Below, piece by piece: positions 1 through 10,457 of a DNA stretch of 64,000 bases. Position 1 is the stretch's first letter. The number at the start of each line of letters is the position of its first letter. Source of the stretch: Dicyema japonicum (Eukaryota > Dicyemida > Rhombozoa > Dicyemidae); assembly GCA_011109175.1 (NCBI GenBank), contig RDEW01000045.1, positions 45,067 through 109,066 of the forward strand. Direction: 5' to 3'. Made by a program: the position numbers and the translations under genes. A model generated the notes under the pieces. That model was not told where the DNA came from. It worked only from the letters and a program-made list of their open reading frames with translations, and searched no databases.

Positions 1-117
1 TTGCGGGATAGGGAGTTTGTGACTTTTTTCAAACACTTCAAGTGAGCAATGCCACCACGTAGGCGAGTCACACGGCATGAAATTCCGTAAATAATATTAT
101 AATTATTACCTATAGGA

Positions 118-1075
118 TCACTGGGTCAAAGAGAAAGAAATAAAAGTTCTCATCTAACTAAGTGATCCCAGACCGACAAGGGAGAGGACGAGTTTGGTGG
201 GGTCGAGAATTGTGAACAGCTTTTCTTATTGGACATGACATTGGCTCAAAATATCTGTATGATTGTAAATATTTCGATAGTGTACGGAATAGAGGGCAGC
301 TCGATAAACTAGCCTCCTTTAAGTGTTTCCATTGTAATTCGACTAAGAGATTTGGGCTGGATTTTGTGTCTGGACCAATTATCCTTATTGTGGTCTCCTC
401 GATTGAGGATAGTTTCAATGAGGAAGATCTTGAAATCTACATTGCCCATGAAGGAAATACATACGTCATCGTGGGTCGGATAAATTGTTCATAAATCGTG
501 ACAAGGCCACCAGTTTGTTCTCTAAGTGTTTTTGAGAGCACTTTTAAAATTCTCATTTTGCTCAAAGCAGAAGTTATTATGTTCCCAACATGTCGGATAA
601 AGGTCCCTGATCAAAGGTGACTCCCAGAATCTTCGGTGTTTTGTTAATATGAATAGCCTCGTTCTTCATAAAGATTTGTGGTTCGACTCAGAGATGTCTT
701 TTGTAAGTGGTAAAGAGCGTGACAGAGGACTTTGTTGCTGATGCGTCGAGTCTCCGCTTCGAGAGCTATAGTTCCAGCTTGTCAAGCATTTGTTGAGCGG
801 ACTGAGTCGCTGTTTGAATGCTTCTGTCCTTGGAGGTAAGAATGATATCGTCGGCATGGGAGAGGATTAGGCAGTTTTCATTACAGGTTTGTGGCATGTC
901 GTTTATGTAGAGATTGAAAAGGGCTGGCGATAGTGGGGATCCTTGAGGGACTCTATTTGGTATGAGACGAGATTTTGACTTTATGTTATTGCAAATCACT
1001 TGTCCACGTCTCCCACTTAAGAAGTTGGCAATCCATAGTTTTATGTTTGGGTGGATGCATGTGATCTTGTCCAAC
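118..1075 (-). mobile_element. Non-LTR retrotransposon fragment, family A (RT and 3' end)
   Basis: The minus strand holds the 3' half of a degenerate non-LTR retrotransposon. Between 1074 and 766 a frame encodes reverse transcriptase palm motifs: PQGSPLSPALFNLYIND, then a catalytic block reading HADDIILTSKD, in which the usual Tyr/Phe before ADD is His. The last 80 bases (118-200) recur at 22930-23035 and 38665-38760, so they mark the family's 3' terminus. The 5' part is missing beyond 1075 and the rest carries stops. It is a dead copy. Confidence 0.8.
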
Positions 1076-1112
1076 AGTCTACTATTAGTCTACTATTATC
1101 TACTATTATCTT
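1076..1112. repeat. Short imperfect CTACTATTA tandem repeat
   Basis: Four imperfect units of about 10 bases (TCTACTATTA/TCTACTATTAT) lie exactly at the truncated 5' end of the neighbouring retrotransposon fragment. It may be a simple microsatellite or slippage at the integration junction. Confidence 0.5.
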
Positions 1113-2000
1113 AACTGTACTTGGATTTTTCTATCAACTTTAAGTGCCTCACATACTTTGTGCAATTTAGAAGATACAATCTGAAGTCAGTGAGTAAAGA
1201 ATAAGAATGACTTTGTATCGATGCCAAGTATCCTCCATCCATGGGATATATCTTCTACATTTAATTGAAAAGAAATCTATAGGAAACTCATTCCCTTCAG
1301 AGTATCACTTCCAATGATTATGTCGAAATATGTGTCGATACAAAGATCTCAACTGTGGTTATAAGATGATTTATCGCTCTAAGAAAAAGAACCAAATATA
1401 ATTTATTGAAATTAGACTTATTCTAACACACAATCTAAAATATGTCGAAGTAGAAAAACATGCACGTGGGTGATTTGAAAAATAATTCACAAATCATGCC
1501 GATTGTACTTACCCTGGATAGGATCTACATTTTTTATATATGGGGGTCCTTCAGATCAAAGAAAATGTTAATTATATATTCAGACAGTAGTGGTAAAAAA
1601 GCACTCGAGATCATGTTCGTGGGATGTAAACACAGTTTTGGGAATATCCTCAATTCTGTGACCATGAGCAGCATTACTATAATAACTCACTTTCGGTTAT
1701 GTAAATTGATAGAGAAATTTGTATAGACCACAATTAAATATGCTGAATCATGCTTCTCTGCAGCAGTAAAAATTGTAATAAATGGACTAAAATCGAGAAT
1801 TTGACTTGTTAAGCGTTAGTCAGATTGTTGAATAGTAAATTTAATTAACTATTAACATTTTTGGTTTTTAAACTATTTTGATCAAACAGGAATCGCATCA
1901 AACTGATATAAGAACCCACTAAATGTGAGAACCACAATATTCAAATGTTACATTAATTTTCTTGCGTATGGACTTGGGTGCTCCAGCTAATAAAGCAATG
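1113..2000. other. AT-rich intergenic, no supported gene
   Basis: No open frame here carries a recognisable domain. The stretch 1113-1260 aligns loosely with 5890-6020 (shared TTGGATTTTT start and ATCCATGGG end), so an old duplicated segment may be present. The rest is AT-rich sequence without visible structure. Confidence 0.4.
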
Positions 2001-2009
2001 TAGGATTAC

Positions 2010-2220
2010 TAAATGAGACAGGGACCGTGTTTTCGTGGACGCCGGCGTATTACACTGCCAGAAACAATTGATGGAGATCTAAAGCTCGTGAACAAACGTC
2101 TAAGAAGTGGGGACGACCTGGACGAGCAGAGGAAATCTCTTACGATCGAGGAGGTTGGAAGAAGTTGGTTAGGAGGATTGTTTTGAATGCTGCACGAGTG
2201 AAATTATAACTATTATGATT
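2010..2220 (+). mobile_element. Non-LTR retrotransposon C-terminal fragment
   Basis: The plus strand encodes the extreme C-terminus typical of the LFGHILR-type elements in this window: an R-G-R-x-R-x-T-L-P block followed by a K-R-L-x-x-G-D-D-L-D-E-Q-R-like acidic/basic tail, ending in GRSWLGGL. Related pieces are at 6214-6600, 10458-10800, 57540-57775 and 59220-59510. No upstream RT remains. Confidence 0.6.
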
Positions 2221-2784
2221 TTACGAATGTTGCTTATAATAATATTATTTATTTTTTATAATGTTATATTAAAAATGCTATTAAATAGACCGATTATCAA
2301 ATCCAACACATTCATCAAGTTATACTGAAAATTTTGTTTTTGTGAAATTATAATAATGAATGTTCAGATCTTAAGACATCTCGTCACGTCTATTTTTAGC
2401 AATTTGGAAAATTGGCTTTTTGCAGTTGTACATAAATATAAAAGCCTGAATAGCTTGAGGTCTTGTAAGTATCTATTATTGAAGTTAATTTTATCCTTTT
2501 CTTATAGTATTGCTTTAGATTTCTAAAAAATCAGAATATTTGAAGATGCATGCGTTTTGCGTGTTCTAATTGCGAGATGGCTTCATCGTTTTCTTAGAAA
2601 AATCCGCACCACATTGTAAACACAAAGGATAAGTGGATCCTTTGGATTTTGAATAAAACAATGAAATAATCGATTCTCATTATATTATCTTTTTGTTTAA
2701 CAGCTTTGCACGCTTATTTTTAATTATTTAAAATAAATTTAATTTTAAATTTAATAATAATAATATTAATAATAAAGCACATCC

Positions 2785-2826
2785 GTGTTGTCATAAGCAC
2801 GTAAGATGCCTAGGGTTTCGCTCGTG
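2785..2826 (-). mobile_element. Non-LTR retrotransposon 3' tail
   Basis: This short stretch is the reverse complement of the 3' tail at 7738-7785 and 59445-59490 (shared CGAAACCCTAGGCATYTTACG and CTTATGGCAAC). It directly abuts the SINE at 2827. Confidence 0.6.
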
Positions 2827-3090
2827 CAGCACACACACTTTATTTAAGTAAAGATCAGTTATTATAACTAATCGTAAAGGGAGAACCAAGGAATGCTCTT
2901 CACTTCTTTTTTTTCTTGTGTGTATGTCCTTTTGACTATCCAGTTCCGCAGTGAATCCCCACTGATAACGGCGTCACTCTTCAAGTCCTTTTCGCATCGT
3001 ATATGCGTGGAGCCTTCCACCAGGTCAACAGCAGCGAGAATCGAACTCGTGACCTAAGCCACTTTAGCCCGACACCTAACCACTATGCCA
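2827..3090 (-). mobile_element. tRNA-derived SINE, copy 1
   Basis: Read on the minus strand, the element starts with a tRNA-like head: a box A-like TGGCATAGTGGTTAGG and, about 30 bases later, a box B-like GAGTTCGATTCTC. A tRNA-unrelated body follows and ends near CACACACTTTATTT. A second copy is at 9276-9543, and shorter relatives are at 44130-44285 and 61915-62075 on the plus strand. The promoter boxes suggest RNA polymerase III transcription; this is family knowledge, not shown here. Confidence 0.75.
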
Positions 3091-3099
3091 ATTTTAAAT

Positions 3100-3600
3100 A
3101 TATCAAATTAAAAAATCAGTAATTAAAAAATCGCCACCTGGCATAAAAATCGCCCCTTGGTGAGAAACACATGCTTATATGATTCTTTGCTATTGACTCA
3201 TTACCTTGTTGCTAATTAACCAGTTCTAACTGAGAGAGCTGTCCAAGGATGATTTTCTTTTGAATTGGTGTAAGAAAATGATTATTTTTACTGTGCGACT
3301 AAATCCACAGTTGGGGCGCCACCAGGAACGGCGAAAGACATGACACGCTCTAACTTGCAAAAGAATTCTAATTAACATGTAGTTTAACTAGTCGAATATT
3401 TAATGAATATTTATATTTTTCTATTTTTTTATTGTGCTGTTAAATAATAAACTTTACATGAAACTAAAGCTAAGTTGTTATCTTTGATTTATTTTAAATT
3501 ATTCCGTGAATTCACGAAGATTTAAAAAACGCGCAAAAATTTGACGCAGACAATTCTTAAATTACACTTTCAGGGGAACTATAGGTACCGAGTGTCACCT
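3100..3600. other. Intergenic, no feature seen
   Basis: AT-rich sequence without a domain-bearing frame or recognisable repeat. Confidence 0.4.
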
Positions 3601-3635
3601 CAGCGAGTGGAATAAACTGCATTACATTGAGTAAA

Positions 3636-3896
3636 TCAGTAGTCTTCATCCTCTTCGACAATTCGGCTATATAGTGGCCTAGCTGATTCTATACTCACTC
3701 TGAAATACGTTACATGTACATAATATGTCACGGTTAAATGGTGTGCCTTTGCCAATGGTGATCCTCGACTTCTACCAATTTTGAGAATAAAATGTAAACT
3801 GCTATTATTATCGAGATCGAAAGAGAAACCTAAACTGGGAGAAGGTTTCCAGAGAAATTCAACTAGAAACGTGTAGACTGGAAACTTTAGCGTCAC
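3636..3896 (-). CDS. Hypothetical protein, possible terminal exon
   Basis: An 86-residue minus-strand frame ends in a strongly acidic C-terminus (RIVEEDEDY) and contains a basic/Ser-rich KIGRSRGSPLAKAHH segment. I do not recognise a family. An in-frame stop lies just upstream of residue 1, and GT and AG dinucleotides near 3900-3935 would allow a micro-intron joining it to a short ATG exon near 3949, but I could not fix that junction. It may be a last exon or chance. Confidence 0.3.
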   Translation of the reverse strand: MTLKFPVYTFLVEFLWKPSPSLGFSFDLDNNSSLHFILKIGRSRGSPLAKAHHLTVTYYVHVTYFRVSIESARPLYSRIVEEDEDY

Positions 3897-4009
3897 TTAC
3901 TGACAAACTACTGCAATATCTTTACCCGAATAGGTGTACTTCCATGTACAAAGAGTCACTTATTTTACCTCACTTATGGAAGATTGGAAATCATCCTATT
4001 TTGAATTCT

Positions 4010-4200
4010 ATATACTACAAGTACATTGAAAGATGCACTTCTTTGACAAATGTTTTCAAGATCGAAGCTAGCCAAAAAAGAGCATCCAAAATAACGGAAC
4101 GATAGACCTCTGGATAGCCTCAGTCTCCAATGCCTCTGGAATCCTTAATACTTAAGAACATAGGAACGTGCCATTGTGACTACAAAGATACAGTTATTAG
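4010..4200 (+). mobile_element. Non-LTR retrotransposon fragment, family B-like
   Basis: The plus strand encodes a piece of the region after the RT domain. A YIER motif is followed by QKRASKITER and P-x-P-L-E-S-L, matching the equivalent parts at 12050-12230 and on the minus strand at 59600-59900. It has stops and no flanking domains. Confidence 0.5.
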
Positions 4201-4209
4201 GCGATACGT

Positions 4210-4700
4210 GCTTGTATGGGATCGAGGGAGGAGATTTGTGTAAGTTGAGGTCACTTTTAGAGCGTGTTGAGATCAGTTAGTTTGGTGTTAAAGAGGTTTT
4301 TGGCATTAAAAAAATATGTTCTATTTTTGAAGATGTCTTTTGAGGATATAAAATACACAGAGAAGACGAACATTTTTTTATTTAAAAGTTGCATTTATTA
4401 ATTATAAGTTTTTGAAAAAAATCGAACGAGGTTCATCATGGCACTGTTACACCATTGGATTGTGACATAATATTATGTGTGATTAACCAAAAATTATTAT
4501 TAGATAATTAGTAATTTTGATTAATAATTGTTAGACAAGTAATCTAATTAAGACCCTAAATTATAATTTATATATTGTACCAGGAAAAGAAGAGAGGTGT
4601 AAATCCAGAATTTAGCTGCATTTGACTCATTATTGGTCGTACTAAGGCACCCCCATTTGTTTTCTAGTGCAGGCACAGTGGCGATTGATAAATCTGACAC
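4210..4700. other. Intergenic, no feature seen
   Basis: AT-rich 3' flank of the metalloprotease gene. No recognisable coding or repeat content. Confidence 0.4.
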
Positions 4701-4711
4701 GTGTCTCAAAA

Positions 4712-5362
4712 TTAAATAATTTTATACGCATTGGGAATAACACGAGCAATCATTAAACATTTTTTATTGCAATCACTTTCAGCATCCTCGATGTGTTTAA
4801 ATCCAAGTACATGGAATAACTCATGAGACATAACTTCTGATGTCAATTCATCGTTGTGTTTTTGCAAAACAATTGCCACTGCTCGAGTTGAGCAAACAGT
4901 TTTTAGCAATGCGATTCCTGCGTACTGAACATATGACTCTCTTGGTATTAGCTTCAATAATTACGTAAAGAATAAAACTGCGTCTACTCCACGAAAATAA
5001 CCGATAGACATTGCATGTAGAGAAGTGGTATAAGGATTACTTGATGTAGTTTCTTTAGTGAAGTATATTTTTTTAAGTTTTAATTCAATTTCTATTGCGT
5101 TAAAAAACTAATTATTATCAATTGTTTACTCTTTGAGACAATATGAACAATTTATTTGTGTACTCTCTCATTTGGTCTTCATTATAGTTGAAACCTTTTT
5201 GCTATATGTAAAATATAAAATGAAAACATATCCATCATCAATAACAGTTGCAACCAATAATTTTCTTAAATATTCCCAGTTATCTAAAATTGTATCAAAA
5301 TAGATTACCAAAGATAGAAAAAAAATAATGAGTAAAATAGAAAATTTATTTCTTTCCAACAT
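4712..5362 (-). CDS. Reprolysin-like (M12B) secreted metalloprotease
   Basis: A small zinc endopeptidase. The start at 5362 gives MLERNKF followed by a hydrophobic run of about 16 residues, a signal peptide or anchor. A first catalytic-domain strand and an asparagine-rich FNYNEDQ helix start follow, as in ADAM/reprolysin enzymes. Near the C-terminus is the metzincin zinc motif SHELFHVLGFKH (HExxHxxGxxH) and then a CLM Met-turn. The chain ends about ten residues later, so disintegrin, Cys-rich and membrane parts are absent. Three introns fit: 5202-5227 (26 nt), 5092-5108 (17 nt) and 4941-4964 (24 nt). The frame before the 17-nt intron closes only if one A is added at the run 5125-5127. A secreted role in host or matrix proteolysis is inferred. 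Degeneration is possible but less likely given the intact active site. Confidence 0.8.
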
Positions 5363-5369
5363 TGCAAAA

Positions 5370-5900
5370 ATCGTTTAAAAATTCGTTTATAAGGAAAAAT
5401 ATTCAGCATTTATTTTTGAAGCGTGTAATATGACTTTGGGTTATTTGATTCCATTAAAATTTTTGCTTAATTCTAATGTTATGCTTGTCTTTTAGATGTT
5501 TTAATAGCACTTTGGTATTTTGAAATTTATTAAACATAGAAAGAAACTTTTATTATAAAAAGTGGGTAAAAACTCTATATTAGATCGATAGAGTCGAAGA
5601 ATCGGCCTGCAACCGTCAATGCTGGAAAAACCTAGTGGAATGATAATCATGTGTATGGCACGTGTATGTACTTCATTATTATATTAGACATTTTTTTCAT
5701 ATGACAGTGTTAATAATCGTAGCAATAATAGAATTAGACTATCTAGGGTAACAAATTTGTTATTTTTCTTTTGAGTGTGTTTTATCCTTTACAATCATCC
5801 TCTTGCATTCTGCACAAAAGGATTCACAAGGAGAGCGTCATATGTAATGTTCATGAGTGTTCTCTTAAACGAGCTTTTTTTTAATATATAATTGGATTTT
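5370..5900. other. Upstream region of the metalloprotease, no feature seen
   Basis: AT-rich sequence. It should hold the promoter of the minus-strand metalloprotease, but no motif can be assigned. Confidence 0.35.
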
Positions 5901-5920
5901 TTTATTTACTTCCAAGTGTC

Positions 5921-6217
5921 TTAAATACTCATTATGCAATTGATAAAATTCGAAGTATCACATAAAGAATAACATGGACTCGTATTAATCAATGTCTTAT
6001 ACATCCATGGGTTGTAGCTTCCATTTGTATGGGATCGATTAACGGTGCAGTTTGCTGACTCAGGATACAAATAGTTGGTCGGTGAAGGGAGTCGGTGAAA
6101 CATATCTTTAATTATCATTATTAAAAGCACTTTCACAGAACCAAAAAACGATATATTAACTAAGGTCCCGTTTGTGGCACACGTAACGAGATTTGTTTCA
6201 GTAGGCGTCTCCATCAC
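5921..6217 (-). other. Cysteine/asparagine-rich frame, hypothetical
   Basis: A 98-residue minus-strand frame contains several potential N-glycosylation sites (NCT, NRS, NGS, NTS) and five Cys, including paired CYSLC, with a hydrophobic patch near residues 25-37. Part of its DNA resembles 1120-1260. I do not recognise a family. It could be an exon of a secreted protein or an old repeat. Confidence 0.3.
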
Positions 6218-6600
6218 CCAATTCTTTGCGCATCTGCCCGTAGATCTAAGTTTTCTGCAGATTTAAGTTTTCTTCCAATTCCATTAAGATTCATGTTCAG
6301 AGCCACGGGTAGAGTGACTCTGGGTCTTTCTCTGAACGATGGTTTGTTCTCATTGTTGAAATAATTGTGTATTATTATATTTGCAGGAAAGTTTATTTCC
6401 ATTCTAAGCACGTGCCCAAACATTCTCTATCTTGGTTCAATAATGTCGATGCTTATGGGCCTCGATTGTGCCACGGAGTATAATTTCTTATTTGAAATCT
6501 TCTTGGGCCAACCTAGGCCCATTAAATTGCGTAATTGTTTCGATGAAATATATCAATTTTCTTGAGCTCTTGCTGAGTGATATATCTATAATGGCTTTTA
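6214..6600 (-). mobile_element. Non-LTR retrotransposon C-terminal fragment
   Basis: The minus strand encodes an ELKKIDIFHRNNY-like segment, then MFGHVLRME, then RPRVTLPVALNMNL and KLKSAENLDLRADA. These are the C-terminal blocks shared by the LFGHILR-type elements at 10458-10850 and 58930-59510. Stops interrupt the frame. Confidence 0.7.
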
Positions 6601-6604
6601 GACG

Positions 6605-7480
6605 ATAATGTTAATTACTCAAAATTAACTTGAAAACTCATTTAACAATTTAATCATCCATAATTAATTGAGTTCCTTAAAATAATTTTTATAATTCATG
6701 ACAAATGATTTATGAAATAGTTGTTCTCATATTTAAACGAATTAACTAAGGTTTTTCCATAATAACAATAATTGTTAAGGATTCAAGTATTCCCAGGAAT
6801 AATTTGTTTACACGTGTTCTACATCGCATAATCTTCCTTTTAAGTTTAGCTTAGTGTAACGTTAAATATTTTCATAAAAATTATAAATAAAATCCAACAG
6901 TAAATATGTCCGCTTATTAAATAATTTTTGAATTGACGCAGAAGAAACGTATCATACTGAGGTTTAAAAATGAAATTGACTTATCAAAGGGAAATGCATT
7001 TAACAGATTTGTCACCTTGTAGTTGGAAAATTCAAAGACTACAGTATTTAAAAAAACTGACTTTCTGAAATTAGGAGATGATAGCGACGATTTTAATGCA
7101 TCGTAAAATTTTTTTATTTGAGTTGGATTTTTTTCGAAACTTAATGAGGTTAGTAGAAATTAAGACTATTTTTAAGTATCTTTGATGTTACAAAGTAATT
7201 ATGTAACAATAATAAAAAATGTTAAAAAAATAATAAAATCACGATTTGCTAAATTTTTATATTTTTAGTGGATGATTGATCCATTCAAATCCATAATTTT
7301 AAACTCTGATTTCAAATTAGAGATCTCAAAATTAATACATCTTATGAAATTAACTTTCAGAATATCTCAGTTTTAGCAGAATTTGAAGAATAAAATTTGT
7401 AATTCGATCTCTAAGATAATTTTGTACTTTCAAACTTCATATCTTTTTGAGAGTGGATTCAGCTCACTTAATTATTTATG
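6605..7480. other. AT-rich intergenic, no feature seen
   Basis: About 75-80% AT by eye, with no frame of note on either strand. Confidence 0.4.
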
Positions 7481-7489
7481 ACAAGTAAT

Positions 7490-7790
7490 TACCTCACGCT
7501 GGCGACTTTTCGGTTCTGAGAATGGACGAAGTGATTCCTTGCATCAGATCATGGAAGATTACTATTCAAATCACGGAATTGGATTTCGGGGTCGGCCAAG
7601 ATGTACGCTTCCCCTCTGCCTGAATAACGATTACGAATTGGTGGTCAACTCAAAACTAGAGACGATCTTGAGGATATTCGTAAACGCTAGAGGAACAGAG
7701 CCAGATGGAGAAGGCTAACTGGGAGGATAGTCGAATGTACGGTACGAGCGAAACCCTAGGCATTTTACGTGCTTATGGCAACGCGGGAGT
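7490..7790 (+). mobile_element. Non-LTR retrotransposon 3' end
   Basis: Nearly identical in order to 59215-59490: a VITSRWRLFGSENGR-like block, GFRGRPRCTLPLCLNNDYEL, then a tail reading CGAAACCCTAGGCATTTTACG. It is a 5'-truncated plus-strand copy with stops, representing the C-terminal and 3' UTR part. Confidence 0.75.
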
Positions 7791-7920
7791 GCTATTAACT
7801 AACTTTGGTGAAGGAAATAAAATGAAAGTTTGTGAAGTGAAATTCGACTTCAGTTAAGTCGAATCAAGCCTGATATTGAGTTGTTGGCTTAAAGTCATCA
7901 CTAATGGCTCATAAAGAACA

Positions 7921-8118
7921 TTGGTTTTGAACTATTCTGGACTAGATCAGTTGCTCAGAGTCGCAGAAGAAAAAATGTACATAAAGCATATAAAAAATGA
8001 AATATTTGGATTTTGTGGAGGATCCAGTATCGACGAAGGCTTGCTTCGACAAGATGCAAGCCTTGTTGAGACAGAGGGTCGAAATGGCCGTGATCAGTGG
8101 AACCAAGCCTCTTGACTA
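7921..8118 (+). mobile_element. Possible 3' tail of RLE-type retrotransposon
   Basis: A frame near the end reads LLRQRVEMAVISGTK, resembling the terminal helix (QRISLAIxRGNAxxI) of restriction-like-endonuclease LINEs seen at 14110-14200 and 26990-27115. The upstream part is not recognisable, so the call is tentative. Confidence 0.4.
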
Positions 8119-8119
8119 G

Positions 8120-8870
8120 AAAACTTTGCTTGTTTTTTTCAAAAATGAAAATTTTTTGAGTGATATATTTTTTAAATTATATGTATTGTCACAGTCCTAT
8201 TAATTAATCCGCGAATAAATTAATTGTTGTTTGCAAATTAAATTAAAAATATGAAATTTCAAAATTTTCATTGGATGTTAAAATATGTCACAGTCGAGAG
8301 CTGCGAGACGTCAGAGCAGCGAGGTTTTAAAAATATTAATATTTGTTAATAAAAAAAATACATTTCTGAAGTTTTTTAATATCTCAAATTATTATTAAAT
8401 ATCTCAAATTATTAATTTTTCCATATTATTTTGGAGATCGTGATTTCCTGCAAACCAACATCCCATCAGAATTATCGATTGAATGTAACATTTTGTTATT
8501 TTATTTGGAAAATGGTTGACCAAACTATTTTTAACGATAAAATTTATAATACATTATTTTAATTTTTAATTTAGTATCTGGCTTACGCAGAGGGTCGGAA
8601 TCTGTAAAGCAGCATTAAAGTAGAACATATTTCCTTGCTATCTCCCTTTCCTATATAAATTAATTTTTCATTTAGTATTTTGTTTATATGCTGCGGTATC
8701 TCTGACACAAATATTTCAAAGAACACAAACCAAAAATTAAAAGAATTAAAATTATCATAGCTTTTTGATCCGGCTTATATGTATGGTGTTAATTTCTTTA
8801 TCTTAATCTAGAATTGTGATCATTTCTCATTCAGAATTCGTTACTGTATAATTTTTCGTTGAAATTTGGT
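8120..8870. other. AT-rich intergenic, no feature seen
   Basis: Poly-A/T-rich sequence with no supported gene on either strand. Confidence 0.4.
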
Positions 8871-8879
8871 ATTATAAAG

Positions 8880-10020
8880 GGTATTTTCCATTAGCGGCGT
8901 TTGCTTCCCCATCGTGGCGTATTAAAATTCCGTCACCATCTTCAATTTCGTCATATTTCAATCTTCTACGGTTTTTCATTTTTTTCGCATGATTTGACAA
9001 TTTTTTCCAGGGCGAATCTTTGTTTTTTTTGTCCCTCTAAATTTTTTTTGTGGCGGTGAAGAATGTACTAATACTTCCTCGTTTTCATTTTGACCGTCAA
9101 AATCTAGTAGCGCTTCTAATTCCTTTTTTTCATATTTTTTTAGAAAGATTCACATTAAAAAATTCAAATTGTCTCTGTTTTGTTGTATCGTGGACAGCAT
9201 GGTTATCACCGCGAACAAAGTCTTTTATCAAATTGATATGTTCGCACTTTCGGATGAGCCATATCAGTTATCAATCCCCACAGGCAGAGCACACACTTTA
9301 TTTTAAGCAGAGAACTGTTAATATCGAGGGAGGATCAAGGAATACTCTTCACTTCTTTGTTTTCTTTTTCTTGGATGTATGTCCTTTTAGACTATCCAGT
9401 TCCGCAGTGAATGTCCACTGAAGACAGAATCACTCGTCAAGCCATTTTAGCATCGTAGATGCGTGGAGCCTTCCACTAGGTGAACTGCACCGAGAATCGA
9501 ACCCGTGAGCTAAACCACTTTGCCCGACACCTAACCACTATGCTTATCAATTTGATATAGCATCCAAAATTGCCTCTCGATGCACTCGCCGATGAGATCC
9601 ATCTTTATTGATTAAATCTATTGACATTAAACAAAAAAAATCCGTTCGACTTGTCCCTGTATCATGGAGCTCGTGGTCGTCCCGAATCGTGGGAAATATT
9701 GTATTTTTTCGAAAAGTTGTTCCATATGGAAATTTTTGAATTCCTTTCCATTATCTGTACGGAGAAAATTGGAGATCCAATTATGCAAAAAATTCCATTC
9801 AGGATTCGGCAAATCTCATTTGCAGATCTGCTAACGGCACTTTCTACCGCACCAAATTTTGAAAAAGAATCAATTAAAACAAAAATCTGTTAATTATACT
9901 GCAAAATAATTACCCAGGAATAATTTTCATTTTGTGTTGAATATCGCCTTAAATCGTCAAGATCTACAATGCATCGGTCTCTCGGTCCACAGACAATAAT
10001 AGGCTTAATTATTGGTTTAG
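8880..10020 (-). pseudogene. DDE integrase of a gypsy/Ginger-type element, broken
   Basis: On the minus strand, in order: IVDLDDLRRYSTQNENYSW near 9960 (first catalytic Asp), DSFSKFGAV, a SANEICRILNGIF helix, FLRTDNGKEFKN near 9770 (second Asp) and SMIQGQVERI near 9640 (catalytic Glu). A Lys/Arg-rich hinge and a YDEIEDGDGILIRHD segment near 8930 look like the integrase C-terminal part. A SINE at 9276-9543 splits the hinge, and there are stops and frameshifts. No protease or RT was found next to it, so a Ginger-type DNA element and an LTR element fit equally well. Confidence 0.75.
9276..9543 (-). mobile_element. tRNA-derived SINE, copy 2, with target-site duplication
   Basis: About 80% identical by eye to 2827-3090, with the tRNA-like head at its right end (ACCCGTGAGCTAA and ACCTAACCACTATG on the plus strand are the reversed boxes). 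It is flanked by TTATCAAT at 9268-9275 and 9544-9551, a plausible 8-bp target-site duplication. It lies inside the integrase pseudogene, so it is the younger insertion. Confidence 0.8.
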
Positions 10021-10149
10021 TCGCAAGCATTCGTTTAGACTAGAATTGTTAGAATTAATAATTTACATTTAACACATTTAGAAACCACAGCCACTTCACT
10101 ACGTCTTGCACCATAAATGGTAAGTGACAATTATCTACATAATTTATTT

Positions 10150-10435
10150 TCATCGGCTCAAAAAATCAACATGACTCTATTCACCTCCGACTGGCTGTCC
10201 AAGAAGAACCAGAAATCTTCATCGGACATACTCGGATACCTGTCACATGAAACCCCTCAATCCTGGGAGTGACATACGACAGGCAGCTAAATTTTACCTA
10301 CCATGCCAAACAAGTCTTCACCAAAGGACTACAGAAATTGAATATCACACGGGCCCTCATCCAGAAGACCCCAGCGAATATGAATAAAGCAATCGGAATT
10401 GGAAGACGCACAGGCTTCGGATGGCACGTTTGGTT
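10150..10435 (+). mobile_element. Non-LTR retrotransposon fragment (post-RT region)
   Basis: The plus strand encodes TLFTSDWLSKKNQKSS and then LGVTYDRQLNFTYHAKQV, the thumb-side block that follows the catalytic ADD motif in APE-type LINE RTs. A similar piece is at 42920-43110. It is truncated on both sides and abuts an oppositely oriented element. Confidence 0.65.
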
Positions 10436-10457
10436 GCGGAAACTGGGATCACCTAAA

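Noticed and set aside
3000-3090. Functional tRNA gene on the minus strand
   Set aside because: Box A- and B-like sequences are present, but no acceptor stem pairs properly, and the same head is attached to a repeated body elsewhere. It is a SINE.
9050-9421. 123-codon plus-strand frame
   Set aside because: It overlaps the minus-strand integrase remnant and runs into the SINE. It has no domain of its own and is an antisense shadow.
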